Assembly: GCA_002342065.1 (NCBI GenBank)
Contig: DDPF01000012.1
Coordinates: 248,001 to 312,000 of the forward strand
Direction of reading: 5' to 3'
Origin: Bacteroidetes bacterium UBA2475
Lineage (GTDB): Bacteria; Bacteroidota; Bacteroidia; B-17B0; Aurantibacillaceae
Length of the DNA: 64,000 nucleotides
Both the position numbers and the translations under genes were made by a program. Below the pieces are notes generated by a model. That model was not told the origin of the DNA. It saw nothing but the letters and a program-made list of their open reading frames with translations, and ran no database searches. Positions 27,904 to 35,678 of this stretch are shown here, in pieces (the first letter of the stretch is position 1; each line of letters opens with the position of its first letter).

Positions 27904-27936
27904 AAAACGTTCTTACATTAAATGCAAGAACGTTTT
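27904..27936. terminator. Shared bidirectional terminator
   Basis: AAAACGTTCTT (27904-27914) and AAGAACGTTTT (27926-27936) form an 11-bp stem between the convergent genes 27421-27870 and 27959-28129. Confidence 0.8.
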
Positions 27937-27958
27937 ATGCAAAATTAAAAAAGCAGAT

Positions 27959-28129
27959 CTATTTCTTTTTTACCAGAAAGGCTCCTCCAATTAAGGCAAG
28001 AACAAATAATACCAGAAAAACAAAAAATAAGATCTTTGCGATACTTGCGGCACCTGCCGCAATACCTGTTAACCCGAATAGCGCCGCAATTAAAGCAATC
28101 ACTAAAAATATAACAGACCAGCGTAACAT
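27959..28129 (-). CDS. DUF1328 (YtjA-type) small membrane protein
   Basis: 56 residues: MLRWSVIFLVIALIAALFG, then GLTGIAAGAASIAKILFFV and a second helix ending FLVKKK. This is the complete DUF1328 pattern (W near the start, GxxGIAxGAAxIAKILFxxF), two membrane helices in the inner membrane. Related proteins (E. coli YtjA) are induced under stress, but their molecular role is unknown. It is behind a -24/-12-like site (28168-28182) and a palindrome. It was easy to miss because a longer, meaningless plus-strand frame covers the same DNA. Confidence 0.88.
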   Translation of the reverse strand: MLRWSVIFLVIALIAALFGLTGIAAGAASIAKILFFVFLVLFVLALIGGAFLVKKK

Positions 28130-28167
28130 AATTTATTTTTTTAATTGTTAATAATAACTAAGAACAT

Positions 28168-28182
28168 AAAAATTTTATGCCA
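28168..28182 (-). promoter_or_regulatory. -24/-12-like promoter for DUF1328 gene
   Basis: Minus strand TGGCAT-AAAAT-TTTT, 38 bp before the ATG at 28129. -24 is intact, -12 lacks GC. Confidence 0.45.
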
Positions 28183-28230
28183 TACATTTATAGCTTAAAA
28201 CCTCGTCTTTTTGTATAATAATTAACCTCT

Positions 28231-28250
28231 ATGTAGAAATAATTCTACAT
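28231..28250. promoter_or_regulatory. Palindrome ATGTAGAA..TTCTACAT
   Basis: ATGTAGAAATAATTCTACAT is nearly a perfect 20-bp palindrome, centred about 85 bp upstream of the start predicted for the DUF1328 promoter and also 88 bp before the kinase gene at 28328. The same core is found at 34543-34558. Candidate binding site of a dimeric regulator. Confidence 0.45.
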
Positions 28251-28327
28251 CGTTTTTAGTTAGACTATAATTAAAATTAAATCGTTAAATTAGTAGTTGA
28301 TCCTTTAAAATTTTAAATATAGCAATT

Positions 28328-30400
28328 ATGCGAAATGCAGAAAACATAACCAGCATTAGAAAGCTACAATTTAAATTATTGCCCTTATTTGCTGATCACT
28401 TATTAAAAAATAAATTAAGGGAGTTTACTGAAAAACAATTAGACATGATGTTTGAAGTAGATTTTCCTATTCTTAAATATTATGATCTAAGTATCTATAC
28501 AAAAGAGCAACTGATCGATCTTTCCATACCTTCTTATACAGATTTTCTTAACGCTGCAATTAATAACAAACTCAAGGAATTTATTGACGATGCAGTAAAG
28601 AAATGGGTCGCTAACCAATTACCAAATATTACCCGAGATCAACTTGTTGTTAATGACATAAAACTTGCGGCTTATGTTCGTAAAAAAGCTTTCCTTTTAT
28701 TTATTCCAACTTACACATCGGATGTTAACACTGCTATTGAACTAATAAAAGAAATTGATGATTACACGCATGAGGCTATGTCTATTTCCTTTGAAACTTA
28801 TTTAAATATAAATAACGAAAAACTAATTGAAGTAAATGAAGCTTTAAAAAAGCATGAGGCCGAACTTTTAGAGGCGCAGGAAATAGCAAGTTTTGGTAGC
28901 TTTGAATGGAGCCTGGACGGAGGGAAATCAAGCTTCACGCCACAGGTATTTAAAATATTTGAGATGGAAAGAACTACTAGCCTTCCGGATTTTTTACCCT
29001 TTGTTCACCCAGGCGATCGCCAAAAATTACAGAATGCTATTAACAAGGCCATAAATGGCGAAGAAGATTATGAATGTGAGTACCGTTATCAAAAGAACGG
29101 TAAAGAAAAAATACTCTGGTCGAAAGGTATTGTTACTTTTAAGGATAACAAGCCGGTGGTGATGAAAGGAACCGTAATGGATATTACCGAACGTCATTAT
29201 ATTTTACAACGTTTAGAAAGGAATGAAGAATTATATAAACAAGCCCAAAAACTAACGCACATTGGCAACTGGACCTGGGAGATAGGAACTAACAAAGTTA
29301 AATTCTCGGATGAACTTTACAGGATCTATAACTTAAAACCAAATGAAGAAATTAATCTTGAACGATTTTTATCATTTGTTCATCCGGACGATATGACAAA
29401 AGTTACAGAACAACTTGAGTACTCGATAAAAACCCACAAGCCACACATGATCGATTTCAAGATTATTAGGGATGATGGAACTTTGCGCATTATTAGAAGG
29501 CATGCCGAGGTCCTACTAGATGAAAAAGGAGAACCATATAAAGTTTCGGGAACGGGTCAGGATATTACTAAAGAGGTTTTATTAAATAATGAAATAAAAG
29601 AAAGAGAAGAAAAACTAGCAGAACTCAATCTTTCGCTTGAACAAAAAAACATGGCACTCGAAAGAAGTAATAAAGAATTAACCTCATTTAGTTACGTTGC
29701 CAGTCATGACTTACAGGAACCATTACGTAAAATTAAAACCTTTATTAATCTTATTTTAGAAAAGGAAGCAAATCTTTCAGAAGAAGGTAAAGAATGCTTC
29801 GAGCGAATTATGACCAGTGCAGGGCGAATGCAAAAACTAATAGAGGACCTTCTCTCCTTCTCTCGCACACAGGTTTATGAGAATACTTTAAAACTTACTG
29901 ATCTTAATATTCTATTGGGTGAAATTAAAGCAAACTATCAGGAAGCAATTATGGAAGGTAATTTAAAAATAACGTATAGTAAGTTGCCGGCAATGTATGT
30001 TGTTCCGTTTCAGATCCAACAGTTGTTCGAAAATATTATAAGCAATTCAATTAAATATAGTCAACCTGATAAAAAAATCATAATAGAAATAAACTCTAAA
30101 ATAATTAATGGAGAAAAACTGGATATTATACCAGTAAACAACTCAAACAAAAAAGAGGATTATATAAATATTACTTTTGCCGACAACGGTATTGGTTTTG
30201 ATCAAAAATATTCTGAAAAAATATTTGAGATCTTTCAAAGATTACATGGTAAAAATGAATACAGTGGAACCGGCATTGGACTATCGATCTGTAAAAAGAT
30301 AGTAGAGAACCATGGAGGTTTTATTACCGCAATTGGCAAACTTAACGAAGGTGCTAAATTTGATATTTATTTGCCGGCTTCGCCATTAGCCGTTAACTAA
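28328..30400 (+). CDS. Soluble PAS-PAS sensor histidine kinase
   Basis: 690 residues, no membrane helix. Residues 1-165 form an all-helical domain (LQFKLLPLFADHLLKNKLREFTEKQ ...) that looks like the globin-type or RsbR-like N-terminal sensors; this is only a resemblance. Two PAS domains follow (about 185-290 and 300-420), the second with FVHPDDMTKVTEQL. The kinase has H-box SYVASHDLQEPLRKI (His near 460), N-box FENIISNSIKYS, DNGIGFD and GTGIGLSICKKIVENHGG. Intact for ATP binding and autophosphorylation. Its 3' end overlaps the sigma-54 activator gene by 15 bp tail to tail. The same H-box type recurs in four other kinases of this window. Confidence 0.88.
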   Translation: MRNAENITSIRKLQFKLLPLFADHLLKNKLREFTEKQLDMMFEVDFPILKYYDLSIYTKEQLIDLSIPSYTDFLNAAINNKLKEFIDDAVKKWVANQLPNITRDQLVVNDIKLAAYVRKKAFLLFIPTYTSDVNTAIELIKEIDDYTHEAMSISFETYLNINNEKLIEVNEALKKHEAELLEAQEIASFGSFEWSLDGGKSSFTPQVFKIFEMERTTSLPDFLPFVHPGDRQKLQNAINKAINGEEDYECEYRYQKNGKEKILWSKGIVTFKDNKPVVMKGTVMDITERHYILQRLERNEELYKQAQKLTHIGNWTWEIGTNKVKFSDELYRIYNLKPNEEINLERFLSFVHPDDMTKVTEQLEYSIKTHKPHMIDFKIIRDDGTLRIIRRHAEVLLDEKGEPYKVSGTGQDITKEVLLNNEIKEREEKLAELNLSLEQKNMALERSNKELTSFSYVASHDLQEPLRKIKTFINLILEKEANLSEEGKECFERIMTSAGRMQKLIEDLLSFSRTQVYENTLKLTDLNILLGEIKANYQEAIMEGNLKITYSKLPAMYVVPFQIQQLFENIISNSIKYSQPDKKIIIEINSKIINGEKLDIIPVNNSNKKEDYINITFADNGIGFDQKYSEKIFEIFQRLHGKNEYSGTGIGLSICKKIVENHGGFITAIGKLNEGAKFDIYLPASPLAVN

Positions 30401-31813
30401 TAAATTAAAGGTCTTCATTTTATTATACAATGTTTTCCTATCAATATTAAGTATTAACGCAGCTTTTGATTTATTAAAATTAACTTTACGCAACACTTCC
30501 AGGATCTTTTCGTACTCTGCATGTAAGGCTGCTGATTTAAGATCAGGCATATCTTTAGAGCTTATGGTATGTTCTTTATTTTCGTCTATCAAATTAAATT
30601 TAGATTGGAAAATAATTTCTTGTGGCAATGTTTCAAGTGTTATAATATCTTTGCTCGTTAATAAGGCCGCGCGTTTAATGATGTTGTTCATTTCCCTTAA
30701 ATTGCCCGGCCAGTTATAGTCTAAGAAGATCTTTTCAACTTCAGGTACAAAACCTTCAATATGTTTTCCTAATTCTGCATTCGCATTTCTTAAAAAGAAA
30801 TCGGCAAAAAGCATAATATCTTCATTTCTTTCGCGCAATGGCGGAAGATCAATAGAGAATTCGTTGAAACGGTGATATAGATCTTCTCTGAATTTTCCTT
30901 TAGCAGTAACATCACTTAATTTCTCATTTGCTGCTACAATAATCCTAACATCAATATTAGTTTCTTTTTGTGAACCAATTCTTCTGATCTTTCTTTCCTG
31001 AATAACACGTAATAAGGATACCTGGATATCGTAGGTCAAATTTCCGATCTCATCTAAAAAAATTGTTCCGCCGTTAGCAAGTTCAAATTGGCCAACTTTA
31101 GTTTGCATTGCGCCAGTAAAAGATCCTTTTTCGTGACCGAATAATTCGCTACCTGCCAATTCTTTTGTAAGAGAGCCACAATCCACTGCAATAAATGGTT
31201 TGTCTTTTCGCGTACTTTGTGCATGTATGCTATAAGCTACAGATTCTTTACCTGTTCCACTTTCGCCATAAATAATTACCGAATAATTTGTTGGGGCCAC
31301 TAATTTAATTTGGGTATGCAGTTTTTCTGCTTCTTTACTTTTACCAACTACCAAATTTTTTGGATCGCCAACTACATGTCTTTTATTTGGAATTGCTTCT
31401 ACTTTATTATCTTCATTCCCTTCCGAATAACTATTTGATTGCACTACTGCATTTTTTTGAGCTAAAGCTTTATCTACCAACATTAACACTTCTTCGGGTA
31501 AAAGAGGTTTTGTAATATAGTCAAATGCACCGTTCTTGATCACGTCTACAGCAACTTTTACATCAGAATAACCGGTAATAATAATTACCTGTGTTTTTTG
31601 ATTTAACTCCTTAATACTTATTAAAAGCTCTTTACCATCAGTATCAGGTAACCTAAAATCGCAGAAAACAATATCAACATCATTCTCTTTTAAATAAGTT
31701 AACGCCTTTTTACCACTGGTAACATAGCTCGTATCATGACCCTTTCTTTTAAGGAACCTGTCAAGTAATTGACAAATATCGGTGTCGTCGTCAATAATAA
31801 GAATTTTAGCCAT
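30386..31813 (-). CDS. NtrC/AtoC-family sigma-54-dependent response regulator
   Basis: 475 residues: receiver domain 1-115 (acid pocket D8-D10, phospho-acceptor D52 in FCDFRLPDTDG, K102), AAA+ domain about 155-385 with Walker A GESGTGKE (183-190), the sigma-54-contact loop as GSFTGA (230-235) in place of GAFTGA, Walker B IFLDEIG, arginine finger region, and a C-terminal Fis-type helix-turn-helix (EVLRKVNFNKSKAALILNIDRKTLYNKM). It should be a phosphorylation-activated enhancer-binding protein that drives RpoN promoters. It lies 10 bp after a single-REC gene, and is surrounded by -24/-12-like sites, making it the prime candidate for their activator. Confidence 0.95.
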   Translation of the reverse strand: MAKILIIDDDTDICQLLDRFLKRKGHDTSYVTSGKKALTYLKENDVDIVFCDFRLPDTDGKELLISIKELNQKTQVIIITGYSDVKVAVDVIKNGAFDYITKPLLPEEVLMLVDKALAQKNAVVQSNSYSEGNEDNKVEAIPNKRHVVGDPKNLVVGKSKEAEKLHTQIKLVAPTNYSVIIYGESGTGKESVAYSIHAQSTRKDKPFIAVDCGSLTKELAGSELFGHEKGSFTGAMQTKVGQFELANGGTIFLDEIGNLTYDIQVSLLRVIQERKIRRIGSQKETNIDVRIIVAANEKLSDVTAKGKFREDLYHRFNEFSIDLPPLRERNEDIMLFADFFLRNANAELGKHIEGFVPEVEKIFLDYNWPGNLREMNNIIKRAALLTSKDIITLETLPQEIIFQSKFNLIDENKEHTISSKDMPDLKSAALHAEYEKILEVLRKVNFNKSKAALILNIDRKTLYNKMKTFNLLVNG

Positions 31814-31823
31814 GATATTTTTT

Positions 31824-32192
31824 TTAGTTAATAGTTGGTGTTTTAATTTGTATTTTATTTATTGTATCAATTAATTCGCTAATTACAAATGGTTTTTTTA
31901 AAAATCCATTTGCGCCTAACTCTTTATACCCCTCTGCCAGTTTATCGTGATCGGCACTAATGAATATAACAATGTTTTTATCGTTCTTAAATTTTCTCGC
32001 GTAATATATACCACTTCCATCAGGAAGATTTACATCTAAAATAACAATGTCAGGATTTGATTCATTAAATACCTCTAATCCTTGTTTTAAATTTCCGGCT
32101 TCGAACACAGAATAGTTCTGAGATGTAAGGGCCCTTTTCAAAAGAAACCGTATATCAGCTTCATCATCAACAATCAGAATTTTTTTATTCAT
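31824..32192 (-). CDS. Single-domain response regulator
   Basis: 122 residues from MNKKILIVDDEADIRFLLKR (two more ATGs extend upstream to 32204, but this start fits the family). Receiver domain only: D9/D10/E11 pocket, D53 in VILDVNLPDGSG, a Ser in IFISADHDK and a Lys in FLKKPF. It has no output domain, so it may relay phosphate or bind a partner. It is the first gene of a two-gene unit with the sigma-54 activator. A -7-like TATCTTAG lies upstream; no -24/-12 element is seen there. Confidence 0.88.
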   Translation of the reverse strand: MNKKILIVDDEADIRFLLKRALTSQNYSVFEAGNLKQGLEVFNESNPDIVILDVNLPDGSGIYYARKFKNDKNIVIFISADHDKLAEGYKELGANGFLKKPFVISELIDTINKIQIKTPTIN

Positions 32193-32243
32193 CATAATAA
32201 ACATAAAGGTAGTACAGCTAAGATACTAAAATTCGGCAAAAAA

Positions 32244-32285
32244 CATCAACACGATACAAATTTATATTATTCTACCGTGTTGATG
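32244..32285 (-). terminator. Terminator-like long hairpin after the YtxH operon
   Basis: CATCAACACG (32244-32253) pairs with CGTGTTGATG (32276-32285) across a 22-nt AT-rich loop, directly after the lipoprotein gene stop at 32297. Confidence 0.65.
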
Positions 32286-32296
32286 ATAATTATTCT

Positions 32297-32539
32297 TTAT
32301 TGTATGTCACAATTTCTCGTGTAAGTTCCTCCTAGGTCAGAACCAGTTTTTTCGTTTGCATTACATCTGTCATCCGCTTTCGGACGAGTATCTTTATATG
32401 TATATTGTCCATCCTCAGTTGTATAACTTGAAGTTGATCCTGTATAAGTTTTAGTACATTTACATACATAATCTTTTTTACAAGATGTTGTAGCTATTCC
32501 TAATCCTAGGGCTGCTACTAATACGATTAATTTTTTCAT
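32297..32539 (-). CDS. Small lipoprotein
   Basis: 80 residues: signal peptide MKKLIVLVAALGLGIATTSC with a clean lipobox, then KKDYVCKCTKTYTGSTSS and a polar tail with Cys residues (DDRCNANE, YTRNCDIQ). Four cysteines in the mature part besides the lipidated one suggest disulfides. No family recognised. It is last in the minus-strand series starting with YtxH, 38 bp after the previous gene. Confidence 0.7.
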   Translation of the reverse strand: MKKLIVLVAALGLGIATTSCKKDYVCKCTKTYTGSTSSYTTEDGQYTYKDTRPKADDRCNANEKTGSDLGGTYTRNCDIQ

Positions 32540-32577
32540 GGTTTCTTTTTTTTTATATGTTATTAATTTTTTATTCT

Positions 32578-32979
32578 TTATGCCGGCTTCTCCGCCTTTA
32601 AATCTTTAAAGTAATTTTCTATTTTGCTAATACCGGTTGTAATAAGGTCAGAATGATTGTTCATAACATAATCTGTTGCTTTTCTTATTAATAAAGAAGA
32701 AATAAAACTTTTTATTGATACTCCTTTTCCAAATAATTTAGCTAATAAGAAATCCTTTCCCAAACCTAATCCTATCGATTTTAAATCGTTAGTTGCTTCT
32801 TTATCCTCCGAAAATTTATTTACGATATTTTTAAATATCATAGATGGATGCAATGAATATACCACCTCACGAACATTTCTTTTAATAACCAATTCTTGCT
32901 CTTCTTTAAGGTTATTAAGTTTCATTATGCGGTGGTGCAACTCAGTATCGTTTGTGATCGTTATGCCGGAGTTATTCAT
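32578..32979 (-). CDS. Uncharacterised protein of the YtxH/holin-X cassette
   Basis: 133 residues, helical, with a conserved-looking centre (GLGLGKDFLLAKLFGKGVSIKSFISSLLI) that is amphipathic or weakly hydrophobic, and a charged N-terminal coil (ELHHRIMKLNNLKEEQELVIKRNVREVV). I recognise the pattern from proteins placed after YtxH and holin-X genes in other Bacteroidota but know of no function. It starts 12 bp after the holin-X gene. Membrane association is possible. Confidence 0.7.
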   Translation of the reverse strand: MNNSGITITNDTELHHRIMKLNNLKEEQELVIKRNVREVVYSLHPSMIFKNIVNKFSEDKEATNDLKSIGLGLGKDFLLAKLFGKGVSIKSFISSLLIRKATDYVMNNHSDLITTGISKIENYFKDLKAEKPA

Positions 32980-32991
32980 TGCAATTAATTT

Positions 32992-33342
32992 TTACAGGTT
33001 ATTATTTTTAAACAATTCTTTAATTATCTTATTGCGGAAGGGTTTTGCGATCAATTTTTTCCGCACACAAATCAGAAAAAATGCAATAACAAAATATCCC
33101 CCTCCAACAACAAGAAAACCGCAATATTCACTAACAAACACCGTATTTAAATAAAAAGCCAGCGCAAAACTTAGCATAAATGCTGTTAATACACTAAGAA
33201 AAATTATAGGCACAAAAGAAATCGCATTCGAGCCAATGTGAGCAACCTTGTCGGAAGCTTTTAATACCGCTAGTTCATAACGGGTGTTCACATAGTCTTT
33301 AATACTATCTACTGTTTCTTCAATTTTACTTTGCTCTTCCAT
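32992..33342 (-). CDS. Phage holin-X family membrane protein
   Basis: 116 residues: an N-terminal amphipathic segment (IEETVDSIKDYVNTRYELAVLKASDKVA) followed by two membrane helices (SFVPIIFLSVLTAFMLSFALAFYL, YCGFLVVGGGYFVIAFFLICV) and a basic tail. This is the 'Putative Actinobacterial Holin-X / phage holin' family arrangement, here a chromosomal stress-cassette protein rather than part of a phage. It is the second gene of the YtxH cassette, 25 bp after YtxH. Confidence 0.85.
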   Translation of the reverse strand: MEEQSKIEETVDSIKDYVNTRYELAVLKASDKVAHIGSNAISFVPIIFLSVLTAFMLSFALAFYLNTVFVSEYCGFLVVGGGYFVIAFFLICVRKKLIAKPFRNKIIKELFKNNNL

Positions 33343-33367
33343 AAATTTATACGGTTAATTTGTATAA

Positions 33368-33628
33368 TTAAGCTAAACCAGATTTTGCTTTATCAGATGC
33401 TGATTTATATTGGCCATCCATTTTGTGGATCTTCTCATCAGCCATATCTTTTAATCTGTCAGCACCACCTTTCACTTTTTCTTTAAGATCGTCTGCAAGA
33501 TCCTTTGCACCGTTAAATAATTTTTTACGAGTTTCACTGCCTTTATCCGGAGCTAGCAATATTCCTAAAGCTGCACCAACGGCCGCACCTAATAATAAGG
33601 CGCCAATGAGTTTTCCTGAATTTTCCAT
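33368..33628 (-). CDS. YtxH domain protein
   Basis: 86 residues from MENSGKLIGALLLGAAVGAALGILLAPDKGSETRKK; an upstream ATG at 33667 lies at the predicted transcription start and is rejected. A glycine-rich membrane helix with the YtxH signature GxxxGxxLGxLxAPxxGxxTR is followed by a lysine-rich coiled helix (DLADDLKEKVKGGADRL). YtxH proteins are general-stress proteins in Bacillus. It heads a four-gene unit behind a weak -24/-12-like site. Confidence 0.9.
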   Translation of the reverse strand: MENSGKLIGALLLGAAVGAALGILLAPDKGSETRKKLFNGAKDLADDLKEKVKGGADRLKDMADEKIHKMDGQYKSASDKAKSGLA

Positions 33629-33670
33629 AATATTAGTTTTTACGTTTATATTTTTTATAACTCTCATAAG

Positions 33671-33685
33671 ACCAACATTGTGCCA
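33671..33685 (-). promoter_or_regulatory. -24-like element for the YtxH operon
   Basis: Minus strand TGGCAC-AATGT-TGGT, 42 bp before the ATG at 33628. The -24 half is perfect; the -12 half is poor. Confidence 0.35.
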
Positions 33686-33758
33686 TTGTTAAAAATTTAC
33701 TTCAATAGTTTAATTATCAACATATTACATCAATTAAAACACTTACTCAAATTACATA

Positions 33759-33797
33759 AAGAGTAAAAAATTCCCCAATTTGGGGATTATGACTCTT
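33759..33797. promoter_or_regulatory. Nested inverted repeats between divergent stress genes
   Basis: Inner TCCCCAA-T-TTGGGGA (33772-33786) sits inside an outer AAGAGT/ACTCTT pair (33759-33764 and 33792-33797). Centre is about 119 bp upstream of the predicted YtxH start. A related palindrome follows 89 bp away. Confidence 0.4.
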
Positions 33798-33861
33798 AAT
33801 TGTGATTTTACATGAAACCTAGTTGCAGTGTATGCGAAAAGGCCGGTGTGTGCTTTTAATT

Positions 33862-33874
33862 TCCCAAACTGGGA
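33862..33874. promoter_or_regulatory. Second TCCCA..TGGGA palindrome
   Basis: TCCCA-AAC-TGGGA resembles the site at 33772-33786. It is centred about 84 bp upstream of the predicted start for the PA2169-type gene. Confidence 0.35.
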
Positions 33875-33925
33875 TTAAATCTTATTTATACACCCCGTTA
33901 ATTATTTTTTTATGCACTCGTACAA

Positions 33926-33940
33926 TGGCATGATATTTTA
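33926..33940 (+). promoter_or_regulatory. -24/-12-like promoter for PA2169-type gene
   Basis: TGGCAT-GATAT-TTTA, 35 bp before the ATG at 33976. -24 intact, -12 lacks GC. Confidence 0.45.
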
Positions 33941-33975
33941 ATGAAAATATTGACCATTAAAACCCAGTACTAATC

Positions 33976-34452
33976 ATGGAAAATATAACCAAAGAAAAAA
34001 ACGAAAAAATCGTAACACAACTTAATTCTCTTGTGGAAATAAACAACGACCGTATTCAAGGATATGAGAGAGCGATCGCAGAAACCGATGATGAAGATCT
34101 TACCTACCTTTTCACTAACATGGCTGCTCATAGCAGGTCTTATAAAAGTGATTTGAGCAGAGAGATCTCTTCGATGGGTGGAGAACCTACAGAAGGTACA
34201 AAAAATTCTGGAAAAATATTTCGCGTTTGGATGGATATTAAAGCAGCGCTTACTGGCAAGAACAGGAAAGAGATATTAAGTTCATGCGAGTTTGGAGAAG
34301 ATGCTGCATTAGACACTTACAAAACTGTTATCGCAGATGAAGATAATGTTCTTACAGATGATCTAAGGAAATTAATACAAATACAAAAACAAGAAATTCA
34401 ACTCGATCATGATAGGGTAAAAGCCTTAAAAGATTTGGGCAAGAATTTATAA
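33976..34452 (+). CDS. PA2169/DUF2383 four-helix-bundle protein
   Basis: 158 residues, soluble, all-helical. The family pattern is plain: LNSLVEINNDRIQGYERAI, FTNMAAHSRSYKSDLSREISSMGGEPTE, FRVWMDIKAALTGKNRKEILSSCEFGEDAALDTYKTVI. The bundle is ferritin-like in shape, and Glu/His residues fall at ferritin-like positions, but metal binding in this family is not proven to my knowledge. Such genes go with stress proteins in many Gram-negative bacteria. Monocistronic, with its own terminator and divergent from YtxH. Confidence 0.88.
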   Translation: MENITKEKNEKIVTQLNSLVEINNDRIQGYERAIAETDDEDLTYLFTNMAAHSRSYKSDLSREISSMGGEPTEGTKNSGKIFRVWMDIKAALTGKNRKEILSSCEFGEDAALDTYKTVIADEDNVLTDDLRKLIQIQKQEIQLDHDRVKALKDLGKNL

Positions 34453-34472
34453 ACAGCCTTTTCATATAATGC

Positions 34473-34505
34473 AAAACGGTTTCCAAAACAGGAAGCCGTT
34501 TTCTA
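34473..34505 (+). terminator. Intrinsic terminator
   Basis: AAAACGGTTTCC (34473-34484) pairs with GGAAGCCGTTTT (34491-34502), then TTC-T. Ends the PA2169-type gene. Confidence 0.85.
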
Positions 34506-34542
34506 TTTAGAAAAATTTAAAAAATTTTAACTTAATTTTTTT

Positions 34543-34558
34543 GTAGAAATATTTCTAC
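34543..34558. promoter_or_regulatory. Perfect palindrome GTAGAAATATTTCTAC
   Basis: A perfect 16-bp palindrome sharing its core with 28231-28250. It is about 115 bp upstream of the start predicted from the -24/-12-like site at 34640. It also lies between a TTG (34541) and a TAATTTTG (34565-34572) that could form a housekeeping promoter, so it could be a repressor operator instead. Confidence 0.5.
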
Positions 34559-34639
34559 CATTATTAATTTTGAGTATTCATTTTCACTTAAAATTCAAAA
34601 AAACATACCCATTTAAATGTTTTAAGGCAATTAAATTAT

Positions 34640-34654
34640 TGGCAAGATTTTTTA
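34640..34654 (+). promoter_or_regulatory. -24/-12-like promoter for cupin gene
   Basis: TGGCAA-GATTT-TTTA, 26 bp before the ATG at 34681. -12 lacks GC. Confidence 0.4.
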
Positions 34655-34680
34655 TATAATATAAATATAAAATTATTGTT

Positions 34681-35631
34681 ATGAAAATAAATAAAGATAT
34701 AGATAGTGTTGATGTAATTAATATAAAAGATTTTACAGAGCAGTATCTTAAGCCGCAAAAACCTCTTTTGATCAAAGGGCTTGCAAATCATTACCCTTCA
34801 GGAAAAAAATGGACAGTTGATTACCTAAAGGATGTTTGTGGGAATGTAGAGGTTGAACTATTTGACAATAATAACAAAAAAACTTCGTTAACTGCTTTTA
34901 CCACACCCGACCTTAAAATGAAATTCAATGACTATGTGGGTCTTATTTCGAAGGATGAACCTTCTAATTTACGAATGTTCCTTTTTAATATGTTCAAGCG
35001 TAAACCTGAGTTAAGAAAAGATTTTCCTTGCCCTTATATGTTCAAAGGTATTCTTGGCAAAATGGGCTATATGTTCTTTGGTAGTAAAAATACTAAAGTT
35101 CGCATTCACCAGGATATCGATATGTCGAATGTTTTGTTGACGCAATTTCATGGAAGAAAGCGGGTGATTTTAATTTCGCCGGCCTATTCAGATCTTCTAT
35201 ACCGTCTTCCTTTCAATACTTATTCACTTGTAGATCTTGATGAGCCGGATTATAATAAATATCCTGGTTTAGCTTATGTAGAAGCCAATGAATATATTCT
35301 AGAACCGGGCGACGCCCTTTTTATGCCAAGTGGCTACTGGCATTACATTACTTATCTTGATGGGGGCTTCGCGGTAAGTTACCGTAAGATAGCTCAAAGT
35401 TTTAAAATGAAATTATTAGGGGCATTCTCATTATCAGTTTATCTGCCGTTAGATAAAATGTTGAGTTTTTTATTTGGTAAAAAATGGTTAGCTAAAAAAG
35501 AGCAAATTGCTGAGAAGCGTGCACATAATGCCATGATCAAAAAAATGATGGAGAGTGGTTATTTAAATGTAAAAGAAAAAAGAGTAGAAAAAAGTTTTTA
35601 TAGTTCTCAATTGAGACCCGGTCATCAGTAA
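34681..35631 (+). CDS. JmjC-like (cupin_8) Fe(II)/2-oxoglutarate oxygenase family protein
   Basis: 316 residues. N-terminal KPQKPLLIKGLANHYPSGKKWTVDYL is the usual entry to cupin_8 proteins. The metal site can be placed at VRIHQDIDMSNVLLTQFHGRKRVILISP (His-x-Asp) and FMPSGYWHYITYLDGGFAVSYR (distal His), with a Lys for 2-oxoglutarate. Such enzymes hydroxylate proteins or small molecules in the cytoplasm; the substrate here is unknown. The C-terminal 90 residues are basic and helical. It belongs to the series of single genes with -24/-12-like sites and is convergent with the SDR gene. Confidence 0.82.
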   Translation: MKINKDIDSVDVINIKDFTEQYLKPQKPLLIKGLANHYPSGKKWTVDYLKDVCGNVEVELFDNNNKKTSLTAFTTPDLKMKFNDYVGLISKDEPSNLRMFLFNMFKRKPELRKDFPCPYMFKGILGKMGYMFFGSKNTKVRIHQDIDMSNVLLTQFHGRKRVILISPAYSDLLYRLPFNTYSLVDLDEPDYNKYPGLAYVEANEYILEPGDALFMPSGYWHYITYLDGGFAVSYRKIAQSFKMKLLGAFSLSVYLPLDKMLSFLFGKKWLAKKEQIAEKRAHNAMIKKMMESGYLNVKEKRVEKSFYSSQLRPGHQ

Positions 35632-35678
35632 AGTTAATATTGATAATATACATATAAATCTTTTAAGTCTTATAATAT

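Noticed and set aside
27885..28151. Plus-strand 88-codon frame
   Set aside because: It is the shadow of the DUF1328 gene on the minus strand (27959-28129), which matches a known family along its full length.
32992..33628. Holin-X protein as a sign of a prophage
   Set aside because: No other phage gene is nearby, and YtxH-holin-X cassettes are normal chromosomal stress loci.
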